DNA of 64,000 nt, taken from positions 5,837,341 through 5,901,340 of the forward strand of contig CAIIXF020000008.1 of the NCBI GenBank assembly GCA_903813345.2, read 5' to 3'. Of the stretch, positions 1 to 13,100 are shown piece after piece. How positions within the stretch are numbered: the first letter of the stretch is position 1; every line of letters begins with the position of its first letter. The translations under genes and the position numbers were made by a program. The stretch comes from Owenia fusiformis (taxonomy: Eukaryota; Annelida; Polychaeta; Sabellida; Oweniidae). Under the pieces are notes generated by a model that was not told the origin of the DNA, did not search any database, and saw only the letters and a list, made by a program, of their open reading frames with translations.

Positions 1-31
1 TCAACTTTTAGATTACCCTTTGGAGTAGCCC

Positions 32-472
32 GTGAGCCAAAAATACAGTTTTCAATATAAACTCCTATTAAACCTCACGCCATGCAATCTATTTCTCTTT
101 AATAAAAAAATAATTGGCCAAATTGACGATACTCTCCATTTTTACATAAATTGCCCAACAGTAGTGAACTTCTGGAACGACATGTCAATTCTTTTCAATA
201 ATATTCATTTAAACAATAGGGAAATACTACTAGGCATCACAAATAATCCAGAAAATGACAACAAATCTGCACTAAACTATTGCCTACTCTACGCAAAAAA
301 TTACATTCACTCCTCTAAAATGGGTAACTCGATTATCAACATAAATGGGTTTAAAAATATCATAAGAAACAAAATAAAAAACGAATTAGGAAGATCAACA
401 GAAAATCAGACTAGGCCACTCTTTATTAGAAAATGGAATTTTATTCTTAACAAATTAGAGATACCGTTTTAA
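32..472 (+). mobile_element. LINE fragment: C-terminal tail of a non-LTR retrotransposon ORF2
   Basis: About 146 open codons ending at a TAA, with an in-frame stop (TAG at 26-28) just upstream. The residues resemble the zinc-finger-like region that follows the reverse transcriptase in many LINEs: a Cys, then 'DDTLHFYINCP', then 'NFWNDM' and 'REILLGI' (the C...DT..H.F..C....FW spacing). The second Cys of the usual pair is missing, so this is probably a decayed or 5'-truncated copy. It lies in a Claspin intron, and no reverse transcriptase core is present in the window for it. The assignment rests on motif spacing only. Confidence 0.6.
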
Positions 473-1141
473 CAAAAACTGTACTGTACCTTCTTGTATT
501 TTATTACCGTATTGTATTTTTATATTTCTATGTACCTGTATGCTATGTTCATGTTGTACAAACATGTTTCAATTATTGTATTTTTATAGTTCTGCTATTA
601 CAAGGTAGCTCTTTTGACTTCTCAAAGTACCAAACGTTGTGCTTATGTGTGCGAATTGTGATGTATTGTAAATGGCGAAGATTTCAATGGGTTCTATGTC
701 TGAACACATAAAAATTAATACCCTGAAAGCCTTTTGATATTGACTCTACAGACATATAAAAAATGAACTATGACGAGAAAAATTGATTAAGTTTGATTAA
801 CACAGTGTGTCTTAACCCACTTGATACAATTGTCTATTTCAGACACATGGTACATTATTTTGAAAAAGAAGTCATAGCTTTATTGTAGTTAAAATCTATG
901 ACCAATATGTACCTATATAAACTGATTTTGCCTCGATGCCCACTCAAGTAATGATGGGTGTCGGCCGAGGGATCAGACATATATTTTATCAAAAGAAAAC
1001 ATTAGTAATCACCCAACCTAAGTTGCACCCAATTGAAAAGTGAGAAAATCATGATCAAAATTGTGAAAATTTGAATGTTTCGCCTGCTTGTCACTATTGT
1101 GAGAAATACATATATATTTTTTTTTGTTATCATCATTCCAG

Positions 1142-4100
1142 ATTCCAACTCCCAGCAAGACCTTTTCAACCATGAATCTGATCAGGAAGATGATAATGAG
1201 GCTGAACATGAGAATGAGGCTGAATGGCGAATGAAACGTCTTGAGCGAGAAAAATGGCTTGAAGAGCAACGGGTGAGAGCCTTTTCTTGTGGTTGAAAAT
1301 TTGTTTCAATCTGAATCTGCCAGTCTTTATACAAACAAACACAGTTAGATTAGATCATTTTAGTATATTTATTAAATTCCTTTTATAGTCAAAATTGTCT
1401 TCCAAAATGCTGATATCCTTATACCTCTTTTGAATAACTGCATTTCCCTGGAAAACAACCAAAAGTAAAATTACATACTGAATTATTCTAACACAAAATA
1501 TGAAAAATAGAATTTTGAACCAACACATGCTATCAAAAAGTACTTGTTATTATAATGAACTACCTATTTCACCCAATGGAACCTCTATCATGCCACTCCC
1601 TATGCATGTCAGGCCACTTCTACAAGGACATTTCCAATACATGCCTTGGGATGGATCAAATGTTGCCATTAAGCAAGCTACAATTATTGAAATGAGTTTA
1701 ACATTTTTCAAATAAACTCATTTAAACTAAAACAACAATTATTTGAATTCAAAGCAAATATAATTTTGTTCAATAACATTATATAATATCATTTTGTAAT
1801 GAAGATTGTTTAAACCTGTGTTGTAATTTACTATAAAAATATTTAACTTAAAAAGAAATATTGAACTAATAATGTGGCATAATACAAACATAATAAAAAC
1901 ATTTGTGTTTTTCTCATAGATTTAAATGAATTTTAAAGGATCTTGGTTTAGATGCATGGTATTTTGAATTGAAAATTGTCACATCTTCAAAAATTAATAT
2001 TTATGAATACCCTTTTCTGAAATTTAAATTCAATGTTCCATATCATTCTAAAACTAATTAATTTAATAAATATAGTGGTTTTTACCATCACCAAGTTCTC
2101 CCAGTCTCTCACAGTGGCCTCCATATGGTTCTGGTTTCAAAAGCACACTTGTCAAATCTCTCTTTCCAATTGGCTGATTATCAGCAACGCAACATGCCCG
2201 TTTTCCACATTGTCTCGAATTTTTGCACTGTTTTAATCCTAATGCCTATTAAGTAATTGCAGTATTCACCTATTAAGCCACTAATTCTTTTAAAATTCCA
2301 GAATTTTCAGAGTTTAACTTTAGATACTTGGTAGTCTTTTTTTCTAGAAACTTAATCAATCAAAGTTTGTAAGAAGTTAAATATAGTAGATGGATCAATT
2401 GCCTCATGAATTGAAAAGGGTACATTTAGTTTTTAAATTCAATTTAGAACTTCTAACACTGCTTTACTCTAAGTTTGATTAAAAGTCTATTGATAATGGA
2501 AGTAACAGATCGTTAAATTAATAACAAAATGCCTACACTTCAAACAGACACTGCCCTTGTCAGAAGAAAGTAAATTTCATTTAAAATGTTAACAGTCGAG
2601 TGAAAGCAAATGTTTTTGTTGTATTATAATACTTACCAATGTTGTAACTATGGTGAGAAAAATAAATACAAAGAGTCCAATTTTTGTCATATTGTGTGTC
2701 TCCAATTTTTTGTCTTCTAGAAGTTTGTTTGAAAGCAAATGCGTCTAGTTAGTTTTATTGATTTAAATTGATGTTGCCCTTTAAAGTTGACTGCATCTCA
2801 ACTCACATCTTAATGATTTTTTAATGATCACTAAATGCAGACTGCTGCGGAACTTAATATAAAAATATCAGTTTTTCATTTATTCAAATATCTATCTGAA
2901 ATAGTGTATCCTGTATCATTGTGGTTTATTAGGTTCATGGGGGTTTGGATGTATGTTATACATGGGTAAACATGTGTGTTCTTGTTTTTTTGTTGATTTG
3001 TCCAACAAACGTAGCTTTAAAAATCAGCATTAAACTTTTAAATGTCATTTTCAATCAACTTATCTCAGATTAAGTACTCATCCCTTTATAATGTGTAGTA
3101 TTGAACAGTTGGGCTATTGTAAGTGTGCGTCTATTTGTAAATGGACCAAGGCAAGCAGAAGTTGTATTGTAGTATTGATATCTGCACAAATGCACAGAAG
3201 TCATCAAAAATACTACACAGAACTTTCTAGTATTATTTCCAAACTAGCAGAGAGAAGCAAGAGTATATTTGAAATATTTATTTCTGATTTCAAGCATCTT
3301 GCAGATATTTTTTATGAAAGAGTCCAATCATCAATTCTCATCTATGAAAGTTTTTAACTTGATTTTTTTAAAATTTGAACTTGTTTATACAGGGTGACTC
3401 AAAAAATGCCAACTACTAATTTTGCAATAACTTTCTTAATAATGATTCCTGATTTTTTTGTCAACTAAATAGAGTGTCCAGTAGAAGAAAGATTGTTGTA
3501 CTTGTATAGCATCAACAACTTCAGAGATATAGCATATAAAAATCATGAAGATTCTTTCATTATTGAGAAAGTTATTCCAAAATTGCAATTGTGCAGTCAT
3601 CACTAAGCTGGAAAAGATTTATTTCACTAACAATAGATTTGTAGGCAAATTTTAAGTTTATATATTTATTTAATGGTTTCTTTAATAGTTTACGATTTCT
3701 TGTTCACAATTATAATGATTTTCTTCTCTTACATTTCACCTGGTTCGTCGACTGTACAAAAACCTGCAAAATGAAAAAAGCAAGTGGAAGTCTGTTTTAA
3801 TGTTATTTTCTATTTCTGGTTTAAAAGATCACTGTCACTCTTATGAGTTTTGTACTGAAACTCTTGAACAAAGAATTATTACTTTTTCAGTGACTCAGCC
3901 CAGTACCCATTTTCTGTTTGTTAAGAAAACAATGAGTCAGTATTATTGAATTTTATTTTTAAGCTCACATGGTGTCTATCCGTCAAGTCTGTCTTTCCAT
4001 CTGTCCGTCAATAGTGGCACATTTTAAAACCTGTGTAGATAGGATTCCAGTTTTAAGTTATTTTTGTTCACCATCAATACCGAACCCCTCTCCCCTCCTG

Positions 4101-7100
4101 GTTCAAAAGCACGCCTATTTTCAAAATGGCCGCCATTTTTGTCTCACAAAATTCACTTTTAGATGATTTAGTAGAAAATCTTTGTTGATAGGATTCCTGT
4201 TCTAAGTTTTTTGTTAAACATCAATACCAAAAAAAACCAATGACTTCTTGTTAAAGCTCGCCTATTCTCAAAATGGCCGCCATTTTTGTCTCACAAAATT
4301 CACTTTTGGACCATTTAGTAGAAAACCTCTGTTGATAGGATTCCCGTTTTAAGTTTTCTTGTTCAACATCAATACCAACCCCTTCCCCCTCCCCCCATTG
4401 AGTCCCGGTACAAAAGCTCGCCTATTTTCAAAATGGCCACCATTTTTGTCTTGCAAATTTACTTTTGGACCATTTACTAGAAAACCTCTGTGGATAAGAT
4501 TCCCATTTGAGTTTTTTTTTTATTCAACATCAATACCCTCCCCCCCCCCTCCTCCCTAATGATTCCTGGTTCAAAAGCTCGCCTTTTTTAAAAATGGTCA
4601 CCATTTCTGTCATGCAAAATTCACTTTTGGATCATTTGTTAGCTTTATAAGGTATATAGTAAAAACCCATGTTCCTGTAAAAAGTAGATTTATGAAATAA
4701 TTTTGTAAAAAAAACTATTTTGTTCACTCAACCCCAAACCTTTCCCAAGGGCCTTCTAATGATTTACAAATGCTTAGTATTTGGACATTCTCGGTAAATT
4801 TTTAGTTGTCGATTTTGGACCTTTTGTCCATCAAACTAGTAACACATTTATTTGTAAAATACTTCAGATGAAAAAAATTTAATAGCAATGATAACACAGA
4901 AACACAACCCTAATTCCAAAAATGATAAGTGTACAAAATTAGAATATACTTTACCTCTTTCATATCCTGTTATTGGATTATGGTTAGGATTACTTGGTAA
5001 CTCTTCATAACTCTTACATACCATCCCAAAATCACAATCACACATCCATTCTTTACCAGGAGGAGGAAGGTTTTCATTACTTTTTTTTATCAGACATTCT
5101 GCAAAGTCAGAATAGATGAACTTTATTAGCTGTATATATTATTAGGTCGGACAACTCAACAGAATGATTAATGGGCCCATCTTAAAATTAATTTAAATCA
5201 TGAAAGTGACTTAATTTGATTAAATCCTGAATTGTATATTATTCAAATTGGTTTATTGTGTCATACATTTATAAACTTCTGTCTTAATGGGATGCATTAT
5301 TTCTGAGTGTTGATTGTGTTAAACCATAATGTTCTCAGAAATAAACTTATAATTGATCTAAAACTTATTATTGAAATAAGCTTATAATTGATCTTACCTT
5401 CTCCTACTTTTCGATATTTTCCACATATCCCTTCATTTTCATCGTTTCCTAAACTGGGCTTTACTAAACAGCAAGTCGTCATACAATAGACGTTGTGGGA
5501 GCATTTTTTGGCTACATCTGGTTTGATTGCAGATGCCTTAATAAATAATGTTATAGCATGAGTATTGGTCATGCTTCTGTGGTATTTCTCTCTAACATAT
5601 TTAGTACACCCCTGACTTTCTGTTATGAAACCACGAAGGGCAACATTTATAAAAATAACAAAAAACTGTATCACGATATAGAAGTTTAGTCTCAATTAAT
5701 TGTATATCGTAAGTGAATTGAGATATTATCAAGTAATTTTCCATTCCATTCTATGTTGTCCCTGTGTTGAAAATTTGTAAATTGTCAAAATCGTATTTTA
5801 CTTTTTACTCTTTATTTTACTTACCAACACAATTAAGAAAATAACTCTTTGAACAACTCCTCTCATTGTCTGTAAATACTCTGAAAGTTTTCAGTCCAAG
5901 TAGCGGAATACAACTGTGTACAAGGGTTTGGTTTTATATGTCAGTCAGTGACTCACTTGAAGTTTTCACTTGTTACTATTAATGGAAAATATGTTTTATG
6001 TGATTTGAATCACTGACCAGCGATAATAAAATATCAACAAACAAGCCATTGTTCCACGATAGTAATTGTTAATCCATTAGTAATGTTGTAAAACTTAATG
6101 AAAACTTCTTTCATTCATTCAATGTCTTTCATTTATAGTTAAACAGGTCATAAAATATGGTTAAAAACAATGAACTTCAATTTACATGTCATGGATGAAA
6201 AGCGTTTCCCTGTTTGAGTTCTAATCAAATAGAAATGAAAAATGTTGTGTGTTTGACTGCATCTCATCCCACATCTTAATGATTTATGATGATCACTAAA
6301 TGCAGACTGCTGTGAAACTTTATTTAAAATATTTATGTTTTTCATTTATTCAAATATCTATTTGAAATGGTACATCCTGTTCAATAGTGGTTAATGTGGT
6401 GCGTAGGGGTTTGTATGTTATACATGCATGGCTTAAAGTCTTCAGGAATTTCAGGAAATTTCACGAAAAAATTGACCAAAATCTGACCCCATTGAGTTCA
6501 ATCAATTTCTAGGGGGGGGAGTAGGGGCTCAAGCAAGGATTTCAAAATTAAGGTCTTATTTGTTTAATTTTTTCCTGTGAAAATATTTTTTTCTTCCAAA
6601 ATTAAATTTTATGTAATGGGTCTATATTACTCTTAAAAGCACTCAATCAAATCTCATTTTTCCAAAGTGTCTCGTAAGGAGGACCCGCCAAAACCCACCA
6701 CTCCCTTGACCTGCGTCTTTCACCATTCAATTTTCTTGAAATGTGTTGCTTTTAGCCATGTACATGTGTTCTTCTTTCTTGATTTGTCCAATCCAAATCC
6801 GCAGCTTGAATAAAAGTCAGCATTCAAATTTTAAATGTCATTTTCAATCAACATATCTCAAATCAAATAATTATTCCGCGGAATGAAGGTTGGGAGGGAT
6901 GTAGGAAAGCTGTCCGCTTGTCTGTCCGTTTTAAGAAAGGCAACAGTTGAATTTCAAAATGGCTGCCATTTTTCATAAAATCATAATCTTTGATAACTCA
7001 AATACCAGTGGATGGATTTGGTTCAAATTTTATATGTATATACCCAGGGACAAATGAGCACCGTTGAAAAAGAAATTTTCATGATGGCCGCTATCTATCA

Positions 7101-10100
7101 AAACATAGCATTTTGAAATTGGCCGCCATTTTTACTTGTGCTATTTTACGTTTCTTACTATAACTCAAAAAGTAATAGAGCGATTTTGCTCATATTTGAT
7201 TTATGAACACTCACAAGCATGGCACAATGTTTTATGCCACTTTGGCTAGAAGGTGGCCATTTTGAATTTTTGCCATAACTGAAAAAGTTGCAGAAGGATT
7301 TTGTAAAATGGCAGCCATGACTGTTCGATGGGATTTGCTACGCTTTGGCATTGCTGTTGTCTAGTTCCCATCTAAGTAAGTTTTTAACTTGTTCACAATT
7401 TGGGATGCAACAGGACTTGATGCAAGAAATGTAATAGAGTTATCACAAGTTAGCTTAATTACATTGCATTTGTCAAAAGTTAGAAAAGATTAAATAATTT
7501 CACCAACAACAGACTTTTAGGCAAATTTTTCGATACAAGTTATATTTTACTGTTTGTTTTATCGTTTACAATTAGTTGTTAACAATGATAATGGTTTTCT
7601 TCTCTTACTGCTGGATCATTCTTCTGTGCAAACACCTGCAAAATGAAAAAACAACTAGAATTCTTGGTTTATGCTTTTTGGCCATTCCTGGTTTGAAAGA
7701 TCACCCAATTTCAAAATGGCTGCCACTCTTATATGAAATACTAGTACCAATCGAGTTTTGTACTGAAACTCTTGAACAAAGAATTATTACTTTTTCAGTG
7801 AGCCCAGTTGTAGCACCCATTATACTGTTTATTAAGAAAGGACAATGATGCTATATTGTTGAATTTTTGTTTTCCATATTTATTTCCCTCAATGGATAAA
7901 AAAACTAAATAGCAAGGACAACAATGAAACACAACCCTGATTCTAAAATGATAAAGTGTACAAAATTAGAATATGCTTTACCATGTTCCCCTATATTAGG
8001 AAGTGTAAACTGGCCACTACCATCACATATGAGGCCATCCCCACATGGACACTTCCATTCTGTACCAATAGGGGGAGCTATTGCACCATCAGTTGCTATC
8101 AGACAATCTGCAAAGTCAGAATAAATTAATATACTCGTATGTAAGTTCAGTCAACTCAATCAAATGATTAATAGACCCATCATAACATGAATCAATATTA
8201 TGAAAGTGACTTAATTTGATTAAATCCTGAATTGTATATTACATGTATTCATATTGGTAGATTGTGTCATACATTTGTACACTTCTGTCTACACAGCCAA
8301 CATAATTCGGTGCCGTTTCGGCATCGGAAAAATTTGGCGCTGTTCCGGCACCATTCTGGCACCGAAACCTTTGAACACTTAAATTTGCTACCGGACTAGC
8401 CAGTCCATTTGGTGCCGAAACGGCATCGAAAATCAGATTGCATTTTGGGGGTGTAAACGGGATGCACCAGTTCTGAGTGTTGCCTATGTTAAACCACAAT
8501 TTCCTTAGAAATAAATTATCATAGTTCTTACCATCCCCGATTTCTCCAAATGTTCCACATATCCCTCCATTGTAATCTAAACCTCGTTTTCCTCGAAGTT
8601 GTACTTTAGTTAAACAGCACCCATTCTTACATTGTTTGGAATTCTTGCATCTTTTCACTCTATCTGGTTCTATTGTAGATGCCTTAATAAAGTTTATAGC
8701 GTGAGTATTGGTCATGCTTGTGTGGTGTTTCTCATGAGAACATATTTAAAACACCCCTGAATAACTGTTGCAAAAGCATCAAGGGCAACATTTATAAAAA
8801 AGATATAAGAAACCTTAGAACTTCAGTTTCAATTGAATATCGTTAGTCAATTGAGATATTAATAAGTAATTTTTCATTCCATTCTATGCTGTTCTTGCGT
8901 TAAAAATTGTAAATTGTCAAAATCATCTTAGATTTTACTCACCAAGGTAGCCAACACAATTAAGAAAATAACTGTTTGAACAACTCCTCTCATTGTCTGT
9001 GAATACTCTGAAAGTTTTCAGTCCAAGTACAAGGGTTTGGTTTTATATGTCAGTGACTCACTTGAAGTTTTCACTTGTTACTATTAATGGAAAATATGTT
9101 TAATGTGATTTGAATCACTGATCAGCAATGACAAAGTTTCAGCAAACAAGTCATTGTTTCATGTTAGTAATAATTATGACTATGAAAATGGTGATATTAT
9201 AGAGAGTGCATTTGTCTGTCAGTCTGGGCTATAACTCAAATACCACATGTCTGATATCGCGGTTATTTATCCCATTAAACAAAGTTCAGAGGGATACAGG
9301 GCACGCCTCCGTCCATCCGGGATTCCGGGTGATAACTCAAATACCATTGGACAGATTTGGTTCACATTTTATATGCTAATGCCAAGAGAAGCAAATCTGC
9401 CCAAGAATAAATTTTTAAGATGAAGCTGAATTTCAAAATGGGTGCCATTTTTCATTAAAAAAAACTTTCGTAACTTAAATACAAGTTGAAGAATTTGGTT
9501 CAAGGAGCACTGCTTGAGAAGGAATTTCCCAGATGACAGCTGAATATCAAAATGGCTGCAATTTTTCTTAAAAGAGTACAAAAAGTGAATGAATTTGGTT
9601 CGAATTTTGCTCCGTGGAGCTGTTTTCTAGTTTATAATTTCTTTCATTCAATGACTTTCATTTATCGTAGTTAAACATTTATCCTAGTTAAACAGATCAT
9701 CAAATATGGTTGGATTGGATACAATAAACTACAATTTACATGTCATGGTGAAAAGCAAGATTCATGTCTCTGTTTGAAATCTAATCAAATAAAATGAATT
9801 GATGGTTTGACTTGATATATATTTACAATTGTACCACAACGACCTAGTATTTGAGAATCATGCAGTCATTTTCTTATATAGTAATCGGTGAACATCAGGG
9901 AAAAATAAGATTATCAACAACGTTTTGGACAAATAGTGAAATTGTTCAATACAATTTTATTCTATGATCTGTCTCAATTTTATGTCCACAAAGATAATGA
10001 TTTTGTTCTCTTACTGCTTTATCTTCACTCTGTGCAAACACCTGTAAAATAAAAATGTAATAACTTCCGGGAAGTAATGATGATAAAACACTTCGCTATA

Positions 10101-13100
10101 TGAATACAAGGGCAGCCAGATGATAAGATTTACAGTGTACAATATCATTCAGATACAATTTTTTTTTTAATTTTGTAACTTAGGACTTAATTAGGATTAC
10201 CATTTTTACAGTTCCAGAATTAAACCTTTATTCATTGTATTTCTACATCTAATAAATCAGATCACCACTGTGACAAATTGATATCACAAACTTTTTATGT
10301 TCCATGTTTAAATGGAAAAATTGTATTTTACCTACCTATTTTACCTAGTCCTCCTACATATGTAGGGAGATAATTTCTTACACACTTAAGTGAAGACTGA
10401 CAGGGGCACATGTACAACATTCCCTCATCATTAGAGCTAGAACCTGCACCCACCAAGCACCCTGCATTCAATGAAATCAAATTGAACTTCTTCAGTACAA
10501 ACTTTACAGCGTTGTCCTCATTATATCCACTGATTTATTTATTGCTTAGATTACCCCTTGCTTTTTGGGTTTTCAGTGGCTATATAATAGCATTATCATT
10601 CATATTGTTGAAACATTCTGGAATATTCAATAAGTTGTAAAAGCTGTTTTATGATGAATACAGTTATCTTGAGTAAAAGTGTCTCCTTACCACTTCCTTT
10701 GACACCTAACGGGGTGCAGATTCCTCCTTCCAAGTAACTTGGCAGTTGTTGCCTTTTCCAGGGCCTCAGTAATCCTATCAAGCTCCTCTTGCCTAAAGGC
10801 TGGTTGTTAGCCACACAGCATGCATCGATACCACAATCTTTTCCCGTCTTACATTCCTCAGCTGAGCATAACTGTAAAACAAAGAAAACTTGTTTTAGCT
10901 CTTGTCTATTGGCTGTTGGTTGGCAGCACAATAGGCGCATGGGCCATCGTGTTCCACTCTCTTACATTGCTCCGCTGAGTATTGATTGGAAACTGTAATA
11001 TAGAGAACACTCATCACATCTTTCTCACATACATGGACTGTAGCAAGCTCACAGACCATACTATGTGCCACACAGGAATGTGCAAATTGCTTCTAAAAAA
11101 AGTAAAATTAAAACTTACCAAAAATGTTGTGAAGATAACAAGAAATACTTTCATTGTACACATCTATAGGTTTCAGCTTCCTTGGATTTAAGATATCCTT
11201 AATTATTTTGAAGTTGTGCAGACCTTATTGGATTAAAAACTCATCATTGGATAACTAATTCATTTTGAGTTCATCAAAGATTCAATTAAGATTTAATCAA
11301 AACTCTTTGTTTGGTAAATCATATTATCTTTTAACAAATGTCACATCTAATGCTCAGAAATATATTAATGGCTGAAATTGATAACCATCACTGTTCCTAA
11401 CATTAAATTGTACTGAGTATCATGATAGCTTGATAGTGTGCCATATGCACTGTTCCATAACTAGTTACTTTGACGGAACATCAATGTAACAAATGGATGA
11501 ACTTCCTTTTTTTATTAATCATTTTTATTTCAAGTTCATATATTATAACATTTAATATCATACAATGAAAATTCAACAAGATGAACTTCCTGGTTGCGAG
11601 TTTTTTGTTTTCTCGATTTAAACCTTAACCCTTAAGAAAAAAGCCATGGTAAACATGGTGCGTCCATGGTAATCCATGATTTTCCATGGAAATTCATGGT
11701 TTTTAATGGTATTTTCCATGGAAATTCATAGACTCCCATGGTTATTTTCCATGGATATTTACCATGATTTTCCATGGTAATTAGTGGTTTTGTAATTGGT
11801 TTTTCATGAATGTGTCATGCTTTTTACTATGACACATGGAGATGTAAAATCAACAATTTTGGTCGGATTTGTATTTACCAAAATCTTCAAAATGAATGTA
11901 TTGATGATTATCCCACTTAGACTGAGACGAATCATTGAGAAAAAAGGGTGGACATTTCATTTTTTAGGGTTTAGCAAGAACATTTAATGAATGTTAAACT
12001 CAGCTTCCTTACAAATGAGAAAATATGTGAAAATTAGGTAACTTTTCTTTTAAAAAAATATGATAATGCAGCACAGAGTTGGCCATAAGATTACAAAGAG
12101 AATTGTTAAAAGGGCTCTTGGATCAAGACTAGATAGAGATTGCTGATTTTTTAGGCCAAACACTTCTTTCCTTTGAAAAAGATTAAGTCAAACTAGCCCA
12201 AGCTCTGTTTTTTCACTACTTTAATTTTTCAGTTATAAAAATCAATATGAAATAATTTAGTAAATAAATAACTTATTTTCTTAAATTACATTTCTTACAT
12301 TTGAGAATGCAATCAAAAACCATGGTTTCTTTCTTTGAAGTTGAGGAAACTGCAATCAAAAGCCATGGAAGTCAGTTGATTGCAATCGAAAGCCATGCTT
12401 TTCCATGGTTATTTCTTTGATGTTTCAGAAAGTGCAATCAAAAGCCATGGTTTTCCATGGTTTTTCTTTTGATCTTTTAAAAGTCCATACTTTTTGGTCT
12501 TGGGGGTGCAGAAGAAAAGAATAATACATTATGTTTCTAAATGAAATTATCCTTTACAAGCACATTATCTGAAAAAATCAACAGAAAGTATATACTTTTT
12601 CAGAATTTTGACTTGAAATTGAGATTGGGGATAAACACAAGTATATGGCTGCAAACTGAAATGTAATACCTAAGTGATCAAAATTCAATTTGTCTTGGTA
12701 AGAATATTATATATAATCCATTTAAAAAGAAGTTGCATGAAGGAGAGGGGGGGGGGGTAACAACACCATTTGGCTTAAAACATGAATCATATACCTTGAG
12801 TAATCAAAAATTGATTTGTCTTTGAATAGGAATATATAATCATTTGCATATTTTTTAAATATTTGGTTGCTATTGTTCTTTGTTAATTAGGTTTTTTAAC
12901 TCTCAAATTAATGTTAAAAATTAATCTCTGCGACGATTATAATAGTTAATTTGCATACTTCTTAAATATTCTGATCTTAATTGTTATTATTTATGATAAT
13001 CTTGCACTCCCCTGTGCTTCCTCTTCAGTAATTATTATTGTCTGTGAGTGTAGACAGTGCAAGTCAAAAACTCATTGTTGATCAAATAAAACCAAATAGG

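Noticed and set aside
1075-1296. 73-codon plus-strand frame as an independent small gene
   Set aside because: It is a Claspin exon (1142-1272) plus adjoining intron bases.
7576-7848. 90-codon plus-strand frame
   Set aside because: It is antisense to exon 4 and intron 3 of copy C, and its homologous stretch in copy B is not open.
8239-8715. 158-codon minus-strand frame as one protein
   Set aside because: Only 8532-8682 is exon 2 of copy C; the rest is intron, including a GC-rich repeat, read past a good gtaag donor.
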